DNA of 6,428 bases from Alphaproteobacteria bacterium (GTDB taxonomy: Bacteria > Pseudomonadota > Alphaproteobacteria > Sphingomonadales > Emcibacteraceae): positions 1-6,428 of the forward strand of contig JAUILB010000172.1 in assembly GCA_030432815.1 (NCBI GenBank), read 5' to 3'. Numbering within the stretch: position 1 is the first letter of the stretch; every line of letters begins with the position of its first letter. The notes beneath the pieces were generated by a model. It was not told the DNA's origin and did no database searches. It saw only the letters and a program-made list of their open reading frames with translations. A program made the translations under genes and the position numbers. Below, piece after piece: positions 1 to 5,989 of the stretch.

Positions 1-381
1 GTAGTTGTTTGGATCTGCGTATGGCTTTGCATCCACAAGACGCAAGTCAACCCCGGCCAAACGGAGCGCATCCCTTTTTTCCTGGGATTGGGTGCGGGGC
101 ATCACGATCACTGTTTTGTAACCGAGCGCATTTCCCACAAGTGAAAGTCCAATGCCAGTATTGCCTGCGGTACCTTCCACAATGGTTCCCCCGGGCTTAA
201 GTAGGTTTTTGCTCTCGGCGTCGCGAATTATATTAAGCGCAGCGCGGTCCTTCACGGACCCACCTGGATTTAAAAATTCAGCCTTGCCTAAGATAGTGCA
301 ACCGGTTTCTTCTGAGGCTTTTTCAAGCTTCACGAGTGGTGTATTGCCTATGGTTTCAATAAATCCGTTTTTGATATCCAT
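1..381 (-). CDS. cysK: Cysteine synthase A (O-acetylserine sulfhydrylase), N-terminal part
   Basis: This PLP enzyme joins sulfide to O-acetylserine to give cysteine, the last step of sulfur assimilation in the cytoplasm. The 127 visible codons begin MDIKNGFIETIGNTPLVKL. They hold the PLP-lysine motif NPGGSVKDR (residues 38-46, Schiff-base lysine K44) and the substrate/cofactor loop EGTAGNTGIGL (69-79). The read ends at DPNNY, exactly at the window edge, so roughly the last two thirds of a protein of about 330-345 residues is missing and not broken. EGTAGNTG replaces the EPTSGNTG of enterobacterial CysK; from memory this is the alphaproteobacterial and fungal-mitochondrial subclass. ATG at 381 is preceded by AGAGG (391-395). 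The gene lies 90 nt downstream of the LysR gene on the same strand, and that gap holds a candidate operator, so it may have its own promoter. A cystathionine beta-synthase role is less likely given the cys context. Confidence 0.93.
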   Translation of the reverse strand, partial: MDIKNGFIETIGNTPLVKLEKASEETGCTILGKAEFLNPGGSVKDRAALNIIRDAESKNLLKPGGTIVEGTAGNTGIGLSLVGNALGYKTVIVMPRTQSQEKRDALRLAGVDLRLVDAKPYADPNNY

Positions 382-471
382 CAGTCACTGCCTCTAGTTA
401 TTATAATAAGAATATGGGTATGATATTCGGCAGTACAAACAAGATTATCTAATCTGAGGGATAAGAAAACC
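382..471 (-). promoter_or_regulatory. Putative cysK promoter region
   Basis: This 90-nt gap is the largest between genes of the block. Read on the minus strand, it contains the palindromic element at 436-455, directly followed by TTGTTTGTAC. A weak sigma-70-like pair can be drawn as TTGTAC (433-438), a 16-nt spacer and CATATT (411-416), which would give a leader of about 20-25 nt. A perfect TATAAT (400-405) also exists. It has no recognisable -35 and sits too close to the AGAGG ribosome-binding site at 391-395 to be convincing. The exact promoter is therefore uncertain. Its existence is inferred from the gap size and from the element shared with the cysG upstream region. Confidence 0.4.
436..455 (-). 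promoter_or_regulatory. Candidate operator upstream of cysK, shared with cysG
   Basis: On the minus strand this reads AGATTAGATAATCTTGTTTG. The first 14 nt (442-455) form an inverted repeat, AGATTA and TAATCT around a GA centre, and the TTGTTTG that follows resembles a -35 box. The same element occurs at 5970-5989 with 18 of 20 bases identical. The centre lies about 68 nt from the cysK ATG. The palindrome has an even length, so it is not centred like a classical T-N11-A LysR box. The binding protein is unknown. Confidence 0.6.
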
Positions 472-1377
472 TTATGGTCGTGCGGCTTCTTTTCTAAGCC
501 ACTCCATAAAGGTTTTGATTTTGGGTATGTCTTTTCTGTTTTCCGGACAAACAATATAATAAGCAAAATCAACTGGTTGTGCTCGAGCGAATAGTTTGAC
601 AAGTTTTCCTTTTTCCAGATCATCTTTTGCGATGGTGCCTTTGGCTATCGCCACGCCTCTCCCGGCAAGGGCTGCTTCCAGTGTAAGTTGCGTGGTATTG
701 AAATGAATTCTTTTTGAATTTTCCGGAAGTTCAATTCCAACCGCTTTTAGCCACATATCCCATTTGGGGCAGCTTTCATCTTCGAGAGAGGAATCATCAT
801 GAATAAGGGTTATATTTTGAAGATCTTCATATGTTTTTATGCTTTGTTCGCCGCTTAATAGTTCGGGTGAGCAGACAGGAAAAACTTCTTCCTTCATAAG
901 TTCTTCAACATAAAGGCCCGGATAGTTACCTCTCCCGTACCTGACGGCGAGGTCAAAATCAGTATTTCTGAAATTCACCAGATCCATAGATGCAGACACG
1001 CGAACCGCAATGTCGGGTTGTTCGTCCTGAAACCGTCCGAGTCTTGGAATTAGCCATTTCGATGCAAATGATGGGGATAAAGTAAGCCTAAGATCCGTAT
1101 CCTTCTCGCTCTCCTGTAAAATATCCACAGTCATTTCAAAATTTTCAAATGCTGTTTCAAGAAAAGGTAGCGCACGTTCAGCCTGTTTTGTAAGCCGCAA
1201 TTCCTGTTTATCCCGAATAAAGAGTTGCACACCCAAATATTCTTCAAGCGAGCGAATTTGCTGACTGATCGCCGCTGGGGTTACAGAAATTTCTTCGGCC
1301 GCTTTTTTAAAGCTCAAATGCTTTGCAGCGGCGTCAAACGCCCTTAGCGCATTTAGGGGAAGTAAAGCGCGTTTCAT
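472..1377 (-). CDS. LysR-family transcriptional regulator, GcvA-like
   Basis: This 301-residue protein has normal LysR length and is expected to be a cytoplasmic DNA-binding tetramer with a small-molecule sensor domain. It opens MKRALLPLNALRAFDAAAKH, as in GcvA-type regulators. The winged helix-turn-helix spans about residues 6-65, with recognition region AAEEISVTPAAISQQIRSLE (26-45). The effector-binding domain runs from about 95 to 297 and includes DLAVRYGRGNYPGL (142-155) and FAYYIVCP (271-278), both GcvA-like. ATG at 1377 follows AAGGAA (1383-1388). The gene starts 37 nt after cysH on the same strand, so it is probably co-transcribed with the cys genes, and cysK follows after 90 nt. Homology places it near the glycine-cleavage activator GcvA, but that subfamily is broad. 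No gcv gene is present, so control of glycine cleavage is not supported here. A role in cysteine or sulfur control is an inference from position. It does not resemble a CysB assignment, so no gene symbol is given. Confidence 0.93.
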   Translation of the reverse strand: MKRALLPLNALRAFDAAAKHLSFKKAAEEISVTPAAISQQIRSLEEYLGVQLFIRDKQELRLTKQAERALPFLETAFENFEMTVDILQESEKDTDLRLTLSPSFASKWLIPRLGRFQDEQPDIAVRVSASMDLVNFRNTDFDLAVRYGRGNYPGLYVEELMKEEVFPVCSPELLSGEQSIKTYEDLQNITLIHDDSSLEDESCPKWDMWLKAVGIELPENSKRIHFNTTQLTLEAALAGRGVAIAKGTIAKDDLEKGKLVKLFARAQPVDFAYYIVCPENRKDIPKIKTFMEWLRKEAARP

Positions 1378-1414
1378 TTAATTTCCTTTAACTTCCTACT
1401 TAAAAAATTTCACT

Positions 1415-2110
1415 TCAGGGTGCATTGCTATGAATACCACATTCTATTTTATCTTGTCCACGCCAGCGACCTGACCTTTGATCTTCTCCATCTTTGACGG
1501 CGGTAGTACACGGCATACATCCAATAGAAAGAAAATTATCTTTTAGCAGCGGATGCGCTGGTAGATTGTATTTTGTGCGATATTTTCGAATGTCCTCGAT
1601 TGTCCAGTCTGCAAGAGGGTTTACTTTAATACGCATATCAGACAGCTCAAACAGCTGGATATTAGCTCTACTCAGGGATTGATATCTTTTGCGTCCGGAT
1701 AGCCATATAGTGATATTTTGCAGCGCTCTTGAAAGCGGTTTAGTTTTTCTAAAGAAGCAGCAGGAATCTGGTTGTGTCATATGTGCGATGCCCAATGGGT
1801 CATGCTTGTTAATGATTTCAGGGTCTGGTTCGAAGATTTTTATATTCGTCAGGCCAAATTCCTTTTGCAATGTATTTTTATAGTCTAAGGTTTCCTTGAA
1901 TAGTTTGCCGGTATCAATAAAGACAACCGGAGTATTAGGGTCAACCCGAGAGACTAAATGAAGAAGTACTGCTGCTTCTGCACCAAAAGAAGAGACTAGG
2001 GTAAGGTCAGGAAATTCATTGGAAAGGCTGTGTAAAATATTAAAGCTATCCGCATTCCTAAAGCGCTCGTTGAGAGCGCTGATTTTATCTTTAAGTTCAG
2101 GATACTTCAT
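1415..2110 (-). CDS. cysH: Adenylylsulfate (APS) reductase, thioredoxin-dependent
   Basis: This enzyme reduces activated sulfate to sulfite, upstream of CysI. The 231-residue protein has the nucleotide-binding loop SSFGAEAAVLL (40-50), the IDTGKLFKET strand (65-74) and the catalytic C-terminal ECGIH (C224). It also has two cysteine pairs, C117-C118 and C198-x-x-C201 (CMPC). The paired CC...CxxC motif ligates a [4Fe-4S] cluster in plant-type and bacterial APS reductases and is absent from the enterobacterial PAPS enzyme. APS is therefore the likely substrate and no APS kinase is needed for this step; this is family knowledge applied to visible residues. ATG at 2110 follows GGAG (2118-2121) and lies 24 nt after the DUF934 stop. 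The length is typical and nothing is broken. The sulfate adenylyltransferase genes cysD and cysN, which often lie nearby, are not seen. A PAPS-preferring enzyme is the alternative. Confidence 0.94.
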   Translation of the reverse strand: MKYPELKDKISALNERFRNADSFNILHSLSNEFPDLTLVSSFGAEAAVLLHLVSRVDPNTPVVFIDTGKLFKETLDYKNTLQKEFGLTNIKIFEPDPEIINKHDPLGIAHMTQPDSCCFFRKTKPLSRALQNITIWLSGRKRYQSLSRANIQLFELSDMRIKVNPLADWTIEDIRKYRTKYNLPAHPLLKDNFLSIGCMPCTTAVKDGEDQRSGRWRGQDKIECGIHSNAP

Positions 2111-2134
2111 AATTAAACTCCGAAAAAAACCGCC

Positions 2135-2545
2135 TCAAAAGGGCCCGCCGCCGCTAAAATGTGGTTGGTTATCCTGAAGCCTTTTTTTGTAAATCACTTT
2201 CTCGCTCAAAAATGAATGTTGATAGCTTTGCGAATACATCTTCAGATTGTTCTGCAAAGTTTGCCGATCAAATCCTTCTTTAAAATGTAAGGTCGATATG
2301 CCCACCTGGCCATACTGGCGGCCTTGGTCCGCACGTATGTCTCCGCTTGCAATGAGCTCTCCTTTAAAACCTAGTCTTCTTAATTGTCGAGCCTGACTGA
2401 ACGCGCGCCCATCCATAAAGGTCGGGAAGTCCAGAATGATCGCTTTTGCATTCAGGATTTCACTGTCGAGACTGCCAGGTTCAAGTGTATTTTCTAGATA
2501 AACACCTTCTGTTGGGAGGTTTTCTATAATTTTTAGCTCAGTCAT
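2135..2545 (-). CDS. DUF934 protein (COG3749-like), sulfite-reductase companion
   Basis: This is a 136-residue soluble protein of unknown biochemical function. It has the hallmark segment of the DUF934 family: FPTFMDGRAFSQARQLRRLG (40-59), then GELIASGDIRADQ (62-74) and a VGISTLHFKEG stretch (81-91). Database descriptions sometimes call such proteins oxidoreductases of siroheme biosynthesis, but I see no Rossmann glycine motif, no cysteine pair and no membrane segment. I chose ATG at 2545 because AAGGA (2554-2558) lies 8 nt upstream and family similarity starts there. A longer in-frame start at 2605 would add 20 residues that are only the antisense-frame overlap with cysI. The frame overlaps the end of cysI by 8 nt (ATGACTGA), suggesting translational coupling. 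The basic C-terminal tail ends in HFSGGGPF. Constant linkage to cysI in proteobacteria suggests a helper role in sulfite reduction or electron supply, which is inference. Confidence 0.88.
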   Translation of the reverse strand: MTELKIIENLPTEGVYLENTLEPGSLDSEILNAKAIILDFPTFMDGRAFSQARQLRRLGFKGELIASGDIRADQGRQYGQVGISTLHFKEGFDRQTLQNNLKMYSQSYQHSFLSEKVIYKKRLQDNQPHFSGGGPF

Positions 2546-4190
2546 ATAATGCGTCCTTAAATGGCTCCATACCAACTCTTTGATAAGTATCGATAAATCG
2601 TTCATTTCCTTCTTTTATTTCCTGATAGGTTCTGATGACTGTTTCGATGGCTCCAACAATTTGGTCCCCGTTAAAGCCTGGTCCGGTTATTTTGCCGATT
2701 GCTGCATTTTCATCAGCATTGCCGCCGAGCAGCAGTTGATAAGATTCAGTACCCTTTTTATCTACGCCCAGTACTCCAATATGACCTACATGATGGTGCG
2801 CGCATGCATTTATGCAGCCAGAAATTTTTATCTTAAGTTCACCAATCTGTGCGGCCAGTTTAGGATCAGAAAACTTATTGCTAATTTCTTGTGCGATAGG
2901 AATGGATCGGGCATTGGCAAGAGAGCAATAATCCATACCGGGGCAGGCAATAATATCCGAAACGAGGCCGTGATTAGGTGTTGCAAGATCGATGCTTTTA
3001 AGCTCAAGCCATAAGGCTGGCAGGTCATTTTTATGCACATAAGGAAAAACCAGATTTTGTTCATGTGTTGATCGGATTTCTCCAAGGGAATATATGTCTG
3101 CGAGGTCTGCGAGGTCTTCCATCTGTTCAGATGAAATATCTCCCGGTATACCACCAATGGGCTTTAACGATATAGTCACAGCGGCATAATTTTCCACCTT
3201 GTGGTCATGCAGATTACTATCTATCCACCTTTTGAATTCAGCTTGGTATTTGTAAAATCGCTCGAAGTCTAGGGCCGGAAGAACGTTGTGCTCATAAGAA
3301 GGTGGTTTAAAATGATTGAAAATCAGTTTTTGCGCTGCAGCTGGTAGATCCGTATGACCTTCCTCCATTATTTGTCGCCATTCTTTTTCGACCTTTACGC
3401 GGAAACTCTCGATGCCGCTTTCTTTGACCAGAATTTTTACACGGGCTTTGTACTTATTATCTCTCCGTCCACTTAAGTTATAAATCCGCAGAATTGCTTC
3501 CAGATAGCTCAGTAAGTGTTTTTCTGGCAGATATTCTTTTATAACGCTACCGATAACGGGTGTGCGACCTAGCCCACCTCCGACGATTACTTTAAAGCCA
3601 AGTTCTCCAGTCTCGTTTCTTAGTACTTCAAGACCAATATCGTGAAACTTTATCGCAGCTCGGTCGTGTTTCGCTCCGGTAATGGCGATCTTGAATTTGC
3701 GTGGAAGATAAGCAAACTCTGGATGAAATGTAGACCATTGGCGTATTATTTCAGCGTAAGGACGGGGATCCGCCACCTCATCTTTTGCAACACCTGCAAA
3801 TTGGTCTGTTGTGATATTGCGAATGCAATTGCCACTGGTTTGAATTGCGTGCATTTCTACAGAGGCTAGTTCATCTAGAATGTCTGGTATATCAATTAGT
3901 TTTGGCCAGTTATACTGGATGTTTTGCCTTGTCGTAAAATGGCCGTAGCCACGATCATATTTGCGCGCAATATGGGCAAATTTTCGCAGTTGCCCGGAAT
4001 TAAAAGTACCGTAAGGGATTGCCACGCGTATCATGTATGCGTGCAGCTGTAAGTAAACGCCGTTCATTAGCCGAAGTGGGCGAAATTCCTCTTCACTGAG
4101 TTTGCCATTTATTCGCCGGGTAACCTGGTCTCTAAATTCAGCAGTTCGTTGCTCAAGAATTTTATGGTCGTAAGCGTCATATTGATACAT
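2538..4190 (-). CDS. cysI: Assimilatory sulfite reductase, siroheme/[4Fe-4S], ferredoxin-type
   Basis: This enzyme carries out the six-electron reduction of sulfite to sulfide in the cytoplasm. The 550-residue protein shows the nitrite/sulfite reductase fold. The first half has FTTRQNIQYNW (85-95) and QTSGNCIRNITTDQFAGVA (117-135), which line the siroheme site. The second half has the cluster ligands C416 and C422 (CPGMDYC) and C459 and C463 (CINAC), followed by AHHHVGHIGVLG. Length and motifs match the alphaproteobacterial nitrite/sulfite reductase family. No flavoprotein partner (CysJ) is encoded nearby, so reduced ferredoxin is the probable donor. Nitrite reduction is possible for the family, but the neighbours cysG, cysH and cysK argue for sulfite. 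ATG at 4190 follows AGGAA (4200-4204). The start overlaps the DUF2849 gene by 14 nt and the end overlaps the DUF934 gene by 8 nt. Every cluster ligand is present and the frame is intact. Confidence 0.95.
   Translation of the reverse strand: MYQYDAYDHKILEQRTAEFRDQVTRRINGKLSEEEFRPLRLMNGVYLQLHAYMIRVAIPYGTFNSGQLRKFAHIARKYDRGYGHFTTRQNIQYNWPKLIDIPDILDELASVEMHAIQTSGNCIRNITTDQFAGVAKDEVADPRPYAEIIRQWSTFHPEFAYLPRKFKIAITGAKHDRAAIKFHDIGLEVLRNETGELGFKVIVGGGLGRTPVIGSVIKEYLPEKHLLSYLEAILRIYNLSGRRDNKYKARVKILVKESGIESFRVKVEKEWRQIMEEGHTDLPAAAQKLIFNHFKPPSYEHNVLPALDFERFYKYQAEFKRWIDSNLHDHKVENYAAVTISLKPIGGIPGDISSEQMEDLADLADIYSLGEIRSTHEQNLVFPYVHKNDLPALWLELKSIDLATPNHGLVSDIIACPGMDYCSLANARSIPIAQEISNKFSDPKLAAQIGELKIKISGCINACAHHHVGHIGVLGVDKKGTESYQLLLGGNADENAAIGKITGPGFNGDQIVGAIETVIRTYQEIKEGNERFIDTYQRVGMEPFKDALYD
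2554..2558 (-). promoter_or_regulatory. Ribosome-binding site fixing the DUF934 start
   Basis: AAGGA lies 8 nt upstream of the ATG at 2545, inside the last codons of cysI. It supports the 136-residue form of the DUF934 protein over the longer frame from 2605. Confidence 0.65.
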
Positions 4191-4506
4191 TGCTATAAGT
4201 TCCTGTTCGATTATCCGACCCGGAAAAATTAATTGTTGGTCCCAATGCCCGGATTTTCTCTCTCATCGCTGTTGGAGTAATAGTTTTTCCTTGAATTTCC
4301 ACTGTCACCGGCTCAAGGCCGATTATATTTTCGCCAGAAACGGAATTTTGTGCCGCGCTTAAAAGCTCAGCCTCATCGGCGCTAACCAATGCGAATTGAA
4401 GATTCTTTGACCATTTCGTCCCCGTGAAATAGACCACAACGCCGTCAGACAAGTTGTTTGCTGCGATGACCCTTAGTGCATTATTGATGTTTGCTGCTTT
4501 TGTCAT
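4177..4506 (-). CDS. DUF2849 protein, sulfite-reductase companion
   Basis: This small 109-residue soluble protein has no assigned function. Family-like features are the N-terminal VIAANNLSDGVVVYFTGTKWSK (13-34), an alanine-rich helix around VSADEAELLSAAQ (41-53), LEPVTVEI (64-71) and the conserved MREKIRALGPT (81-91). In alphaproteobacteria such proteins are habitually encoded between cysG and cysI, exactly as here, so a role linked to siroheme delivery, assembly or activity of CysI is an inference. The start is ATG at 4506. An AAGGA (4514-4518) that overlaps the cysG stop codon lies 7 nt upstream, and an earlier in-frame ATG at 4563 would fall inside cysG and adds nothing family-like. The gene begins 10 nt after cysG and its last 14 nt overlap cysI. 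There are no cysteines, so direct iron-sulfur binding is unlikely. Confidence 0.87.
   Translation of the reverse strand: MTKAANINNALRVIAANNLSDGVVVYFTGTKWSKNLQFALVSADEAELLSAAQNSVSGENIIGLEPVTVEIQGKTITPTAMREKIRALGPTINFSGSDNRTGTYSNVSI
4200..4204 (-). promoter_or_regulatory. Ribosome-binding site of cysI inside the DUF2849 gene
   Basis: AGGAA lies 9 nt upstream of the cysI ATG (4190) and within the final codons of the DUF2849 frame. Because the cysI start precedes the DUF2849 stop, translation of the two is probably coupled. Confidence 0.6.
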
Positions 4507-4513
4507 TGGTTTT

Positions 4514-4518
4514 TCCTT
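4514..4518 (-). promoter_or_regulatory. Ribosome-binding site of the DUF2849 gene, overlapping the cysG stop
   Basis: The cysG stop codon TAA runs directly into the purine-rich box AAGGA. The ATG follows at 4506. This decides the DUF2849 start and links its translation to the end of cysG. Confidence 0.65.
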
Positions 4519-5911
4519 ATTCAGCCACACTGAAAATTGAAGGTTCTTGCAGCGAAAAGTCATCGGCCTCAGCCACTACATCACCCACAATAAGTAGAGC
4601 GGGACTTTGAATGTTGTTAATCTCGACCAGCTTACCAAGATCGTGCAGCGTGCCGTAGACCCTTCGCTCATTCGGACGGGTGCCGTTTTCGATGATCGCT
4701 ACTGGTGTGTCAGCGTCAAAACCATCTCTTATCAATGCCGATGAAGTAGCTTCCGCGGTTCTTATGCCCATATAGATTGCGATTGTTCTACCTTTGCCGG
4801 CCATTCCCCGCCAGTTTTGCGTTTGATCTTCTTTAAGCTGTCCTGTAGCAAGAGTGATTGCCGAAGAATATTCTCGGTGAGTAAGGGGAATAGCGCATTG
4901 CGCAGCTATACCTACTGCCGAGGTTATGCCCGGGATAATTTCGAAGCTGACTTTATGCTTTCGAAGTGCATCAATTTCTTCGGCAACCCGTCCAAATATC
5001 ATTGGGTCACCACCTTTTAGCCGAACCACCTGCAATCCCTTATTGGCGTGCTCAATGACAATTTCGTTTATCTGGTCTTGGGTTTTGCTGTGATTACTGC
5101 GAGATTTACCTACATAGATTAACTCCGCGTCTCTGCGGGCCAGATTCAAAATATCTTTAGACACCAAATTATCATAAACAATGACGTTCGCTTCCTGTAG
5201 CGTACGATGAGCTTTTAATGTGAGTAATTCTGGATCGCCTGGCCCAGAACCGACAATTTGCACATGTCCTTTGGGTGTGCTGCTATCGTAGCTGCTGATG
5301 AGTTTTGAAATTCGCTTGCGCTGATTACTTAACGTAAGTTTCAGTAGGCGATTTATCTCTAAATCTGAATACACTCTGTTCCAGAATTTTAATTTTTCGG
5401 CGGAGATGGTAATTAGCTGATTTGCGTTATCCCGGTACTGAGCAAGCAAGTTTACCAGATCGCCAAGGTCAGAAGGCAATAATTGTTCGACTTTTTGTCG
5501 GATGTTACGGGAAAGGACCGGTGCCTTCCCATCCGTTGAAATTGAAACCGTAACAGGTCCACGCTTAACAATTGCAGGAGTTGTGAAGCTAGAGTTATCC
5601 GGGTCATCCACATGGTTATAAGGAATATTGAATTTTATTGCGGTCTTTACAAGTTGCGTAAGGGTCTCAGAAGAGACATCTGCAATATAAAGAAGTTTTA
5701 TTTTTTCAAACTGAATTTCATCGAATGGGCCATCAATCAGTTCTATTTCTTCGCCAAATTCTTTTTCAATTTTATTGTCTCTATAGGTAAGGGCGGCCAC
5801 ATTGGCACCAGCGGCAAGCAGTAAGCGGATTTTGGCGATGGCTAGATGGCCACTACCTGCGACAAGAACTTTTGAATTATGTAAGTCTAATAAAATTGGA
5901 AATCGGCTCAT
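4517..5911 (-). CDS. cysG: Siroheme synthase: fused precorrin-2 dehydrogenase/ferrochelatase and uroporphyrinogen-III methyltransferase
   Basis: This cytoplasmic fusion makes siroheme, the cofactor of CysI, from uroporphyrinogen III. The 464 residues match the usual fusion length. The N-terminal Met8-like domain (about 1-200) has the NAD-binding turn VAGSGHLAIAKIRLLLAAGA (17-36). NHVDDPDNSSFTTPAIVKRG (99-118) follows; by eye its D102 aligns with the Asp104 general base of E. coli CysG. Next come ISTDGKAPVLSR (124-135). The C-terminal methyltransferase (about 215-450) shows GSGPGDPELLTLKA (221-234), VRLKGGDPMIFGR (296-308), IPGITSA (326-332), PLTHR (342-346), YMG (380-382) and ENGTRP (408-413). 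Oddities are GSG for the commoner GGG in the NAD loop, and GRVAEE for GRGGEE. Threonine replaces the E. coli serine 128 position. ATG at 5911 follows AGGA (5919-5922). It is the first gene of the block, with more than 500 nt of non-coding DNA before it. Confidence 0.95.
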   Translation of the reverse strand: MSRFPILLDLHNSKVLVAGSGHLAIAKIRLLLAAGANVAALTYRDNKIEKEFGEEIELIDGPFDEIQFEKIKLLYIADVSSETLTQLVKTAIKFNIPYNHVDDPDNSSFTTPAIVKRGPVTVSISTDGKAPVLSRNIRQKVEQLLPSDLGDLVNLLAQYRDNANQLITISAEKLKFWNRVYSDLEINRLLKLTLSNQRKRISKLISSYDSSTPKGHVQIVGSGPGDPELLTLKAHRTLQEANVIVYDNLVSKDILNLARRDAELIYVGKSRSNHSKTQDQINEIVIEHANKGLQVVRLKGGDPMIFGRVAEEIDALRKHKVSFEIIPGITSAVGIAAQCAIPLTHREYSSAITLATGQLKEDQTQNWRGMAGKGRTIAIYMGIRTAEATSSALIRDGFDADTPVAIIENGTRPNERRVYGTLHDLGKLVEINNIQSPALLIVGDVVAEADDFSLQEPSIFSVAE

Positions 5912-5969
5912 TAGTTTATCCTACTCAATCTAACTCTTCAGTAGACCTACAGATATCGCCTTAAAATGG

Positions 5970-5989
5970 CAAACAAGAATATCTATTCT
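5970..5989 (-). promoter_or_regulatory. Candidate operator upstream of cysG, shared with cysK
   Basis: On the minus strand this reads AGAATAGATATTCTTGTTTG. Positions 5976-5989 form an inverted repeat, AGAATA and TATTCT around GA. It matches the cysK-upstream element at 436-455 in 18 of 20 positions. The two differing bases sit at mirrored positions (4 and 11 of the 14-mer), so the palindrome is kept. The centre is about 72 nt from the cysG ATG. The palindrome overlaps the -10 of one promoter candidate and lies just upstream of a second -35-like TTGCCA (5967-5972), so activation and repression are both conceivable. Confidence 0.6.

Noticed and set aside
400..405. Perfect TATAAT on the minus strand as the cysK -10 box
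   Set aside because: No -35 lies at 15-19 nt, and the implied transcript start would fall on the AGAGG ribosome-binding site.
442..455. Classical T-N11-A LysR box as an explanation of the shared palindrome
   Set aside because: The inverted repeat has an even length with a 2-nt centre, so the dyad does not coincide with a T-N11-A site. LysR binding remains possible but is not shown by this motif.
461..475. Small hairpin ATAAG-AAAAC-CTTAT at the end of the LysR gene as a terminator
   Set aside because: The stem is only 5 bp and AT-rich, there is no T-run after it, and it overlaps the stop codon. It is too weak to call a terminator.
2546..2605. Longer start of the DUF934 protein at 2605
   Set aside because: It would overlap cysI by 68 nt, the extra residues are not family-like, and a good ribosome-binding site precedes the ATG at 2545.
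2580..3014. A 144-codon plus-strand frame opposite cysI
   Set aside because: It is antisense to a well-conserved enzyme, has no recognisable family, and looks like a shadow of cysI.
2828..3157. A second minus-strand frame inside cysI
   Set aside because: It is out of frame with intact cysI, has no domain, and does not indicate a frameshift because the cysI frame runs through uninterrupted.
4507..4563. Longer start of the DUF2849 protein at 4563
   Set aside because: The extension lies inside cysG coding sequence, while ATG 4506 has a clear ribosome-binding site and begins the family-like sequence.
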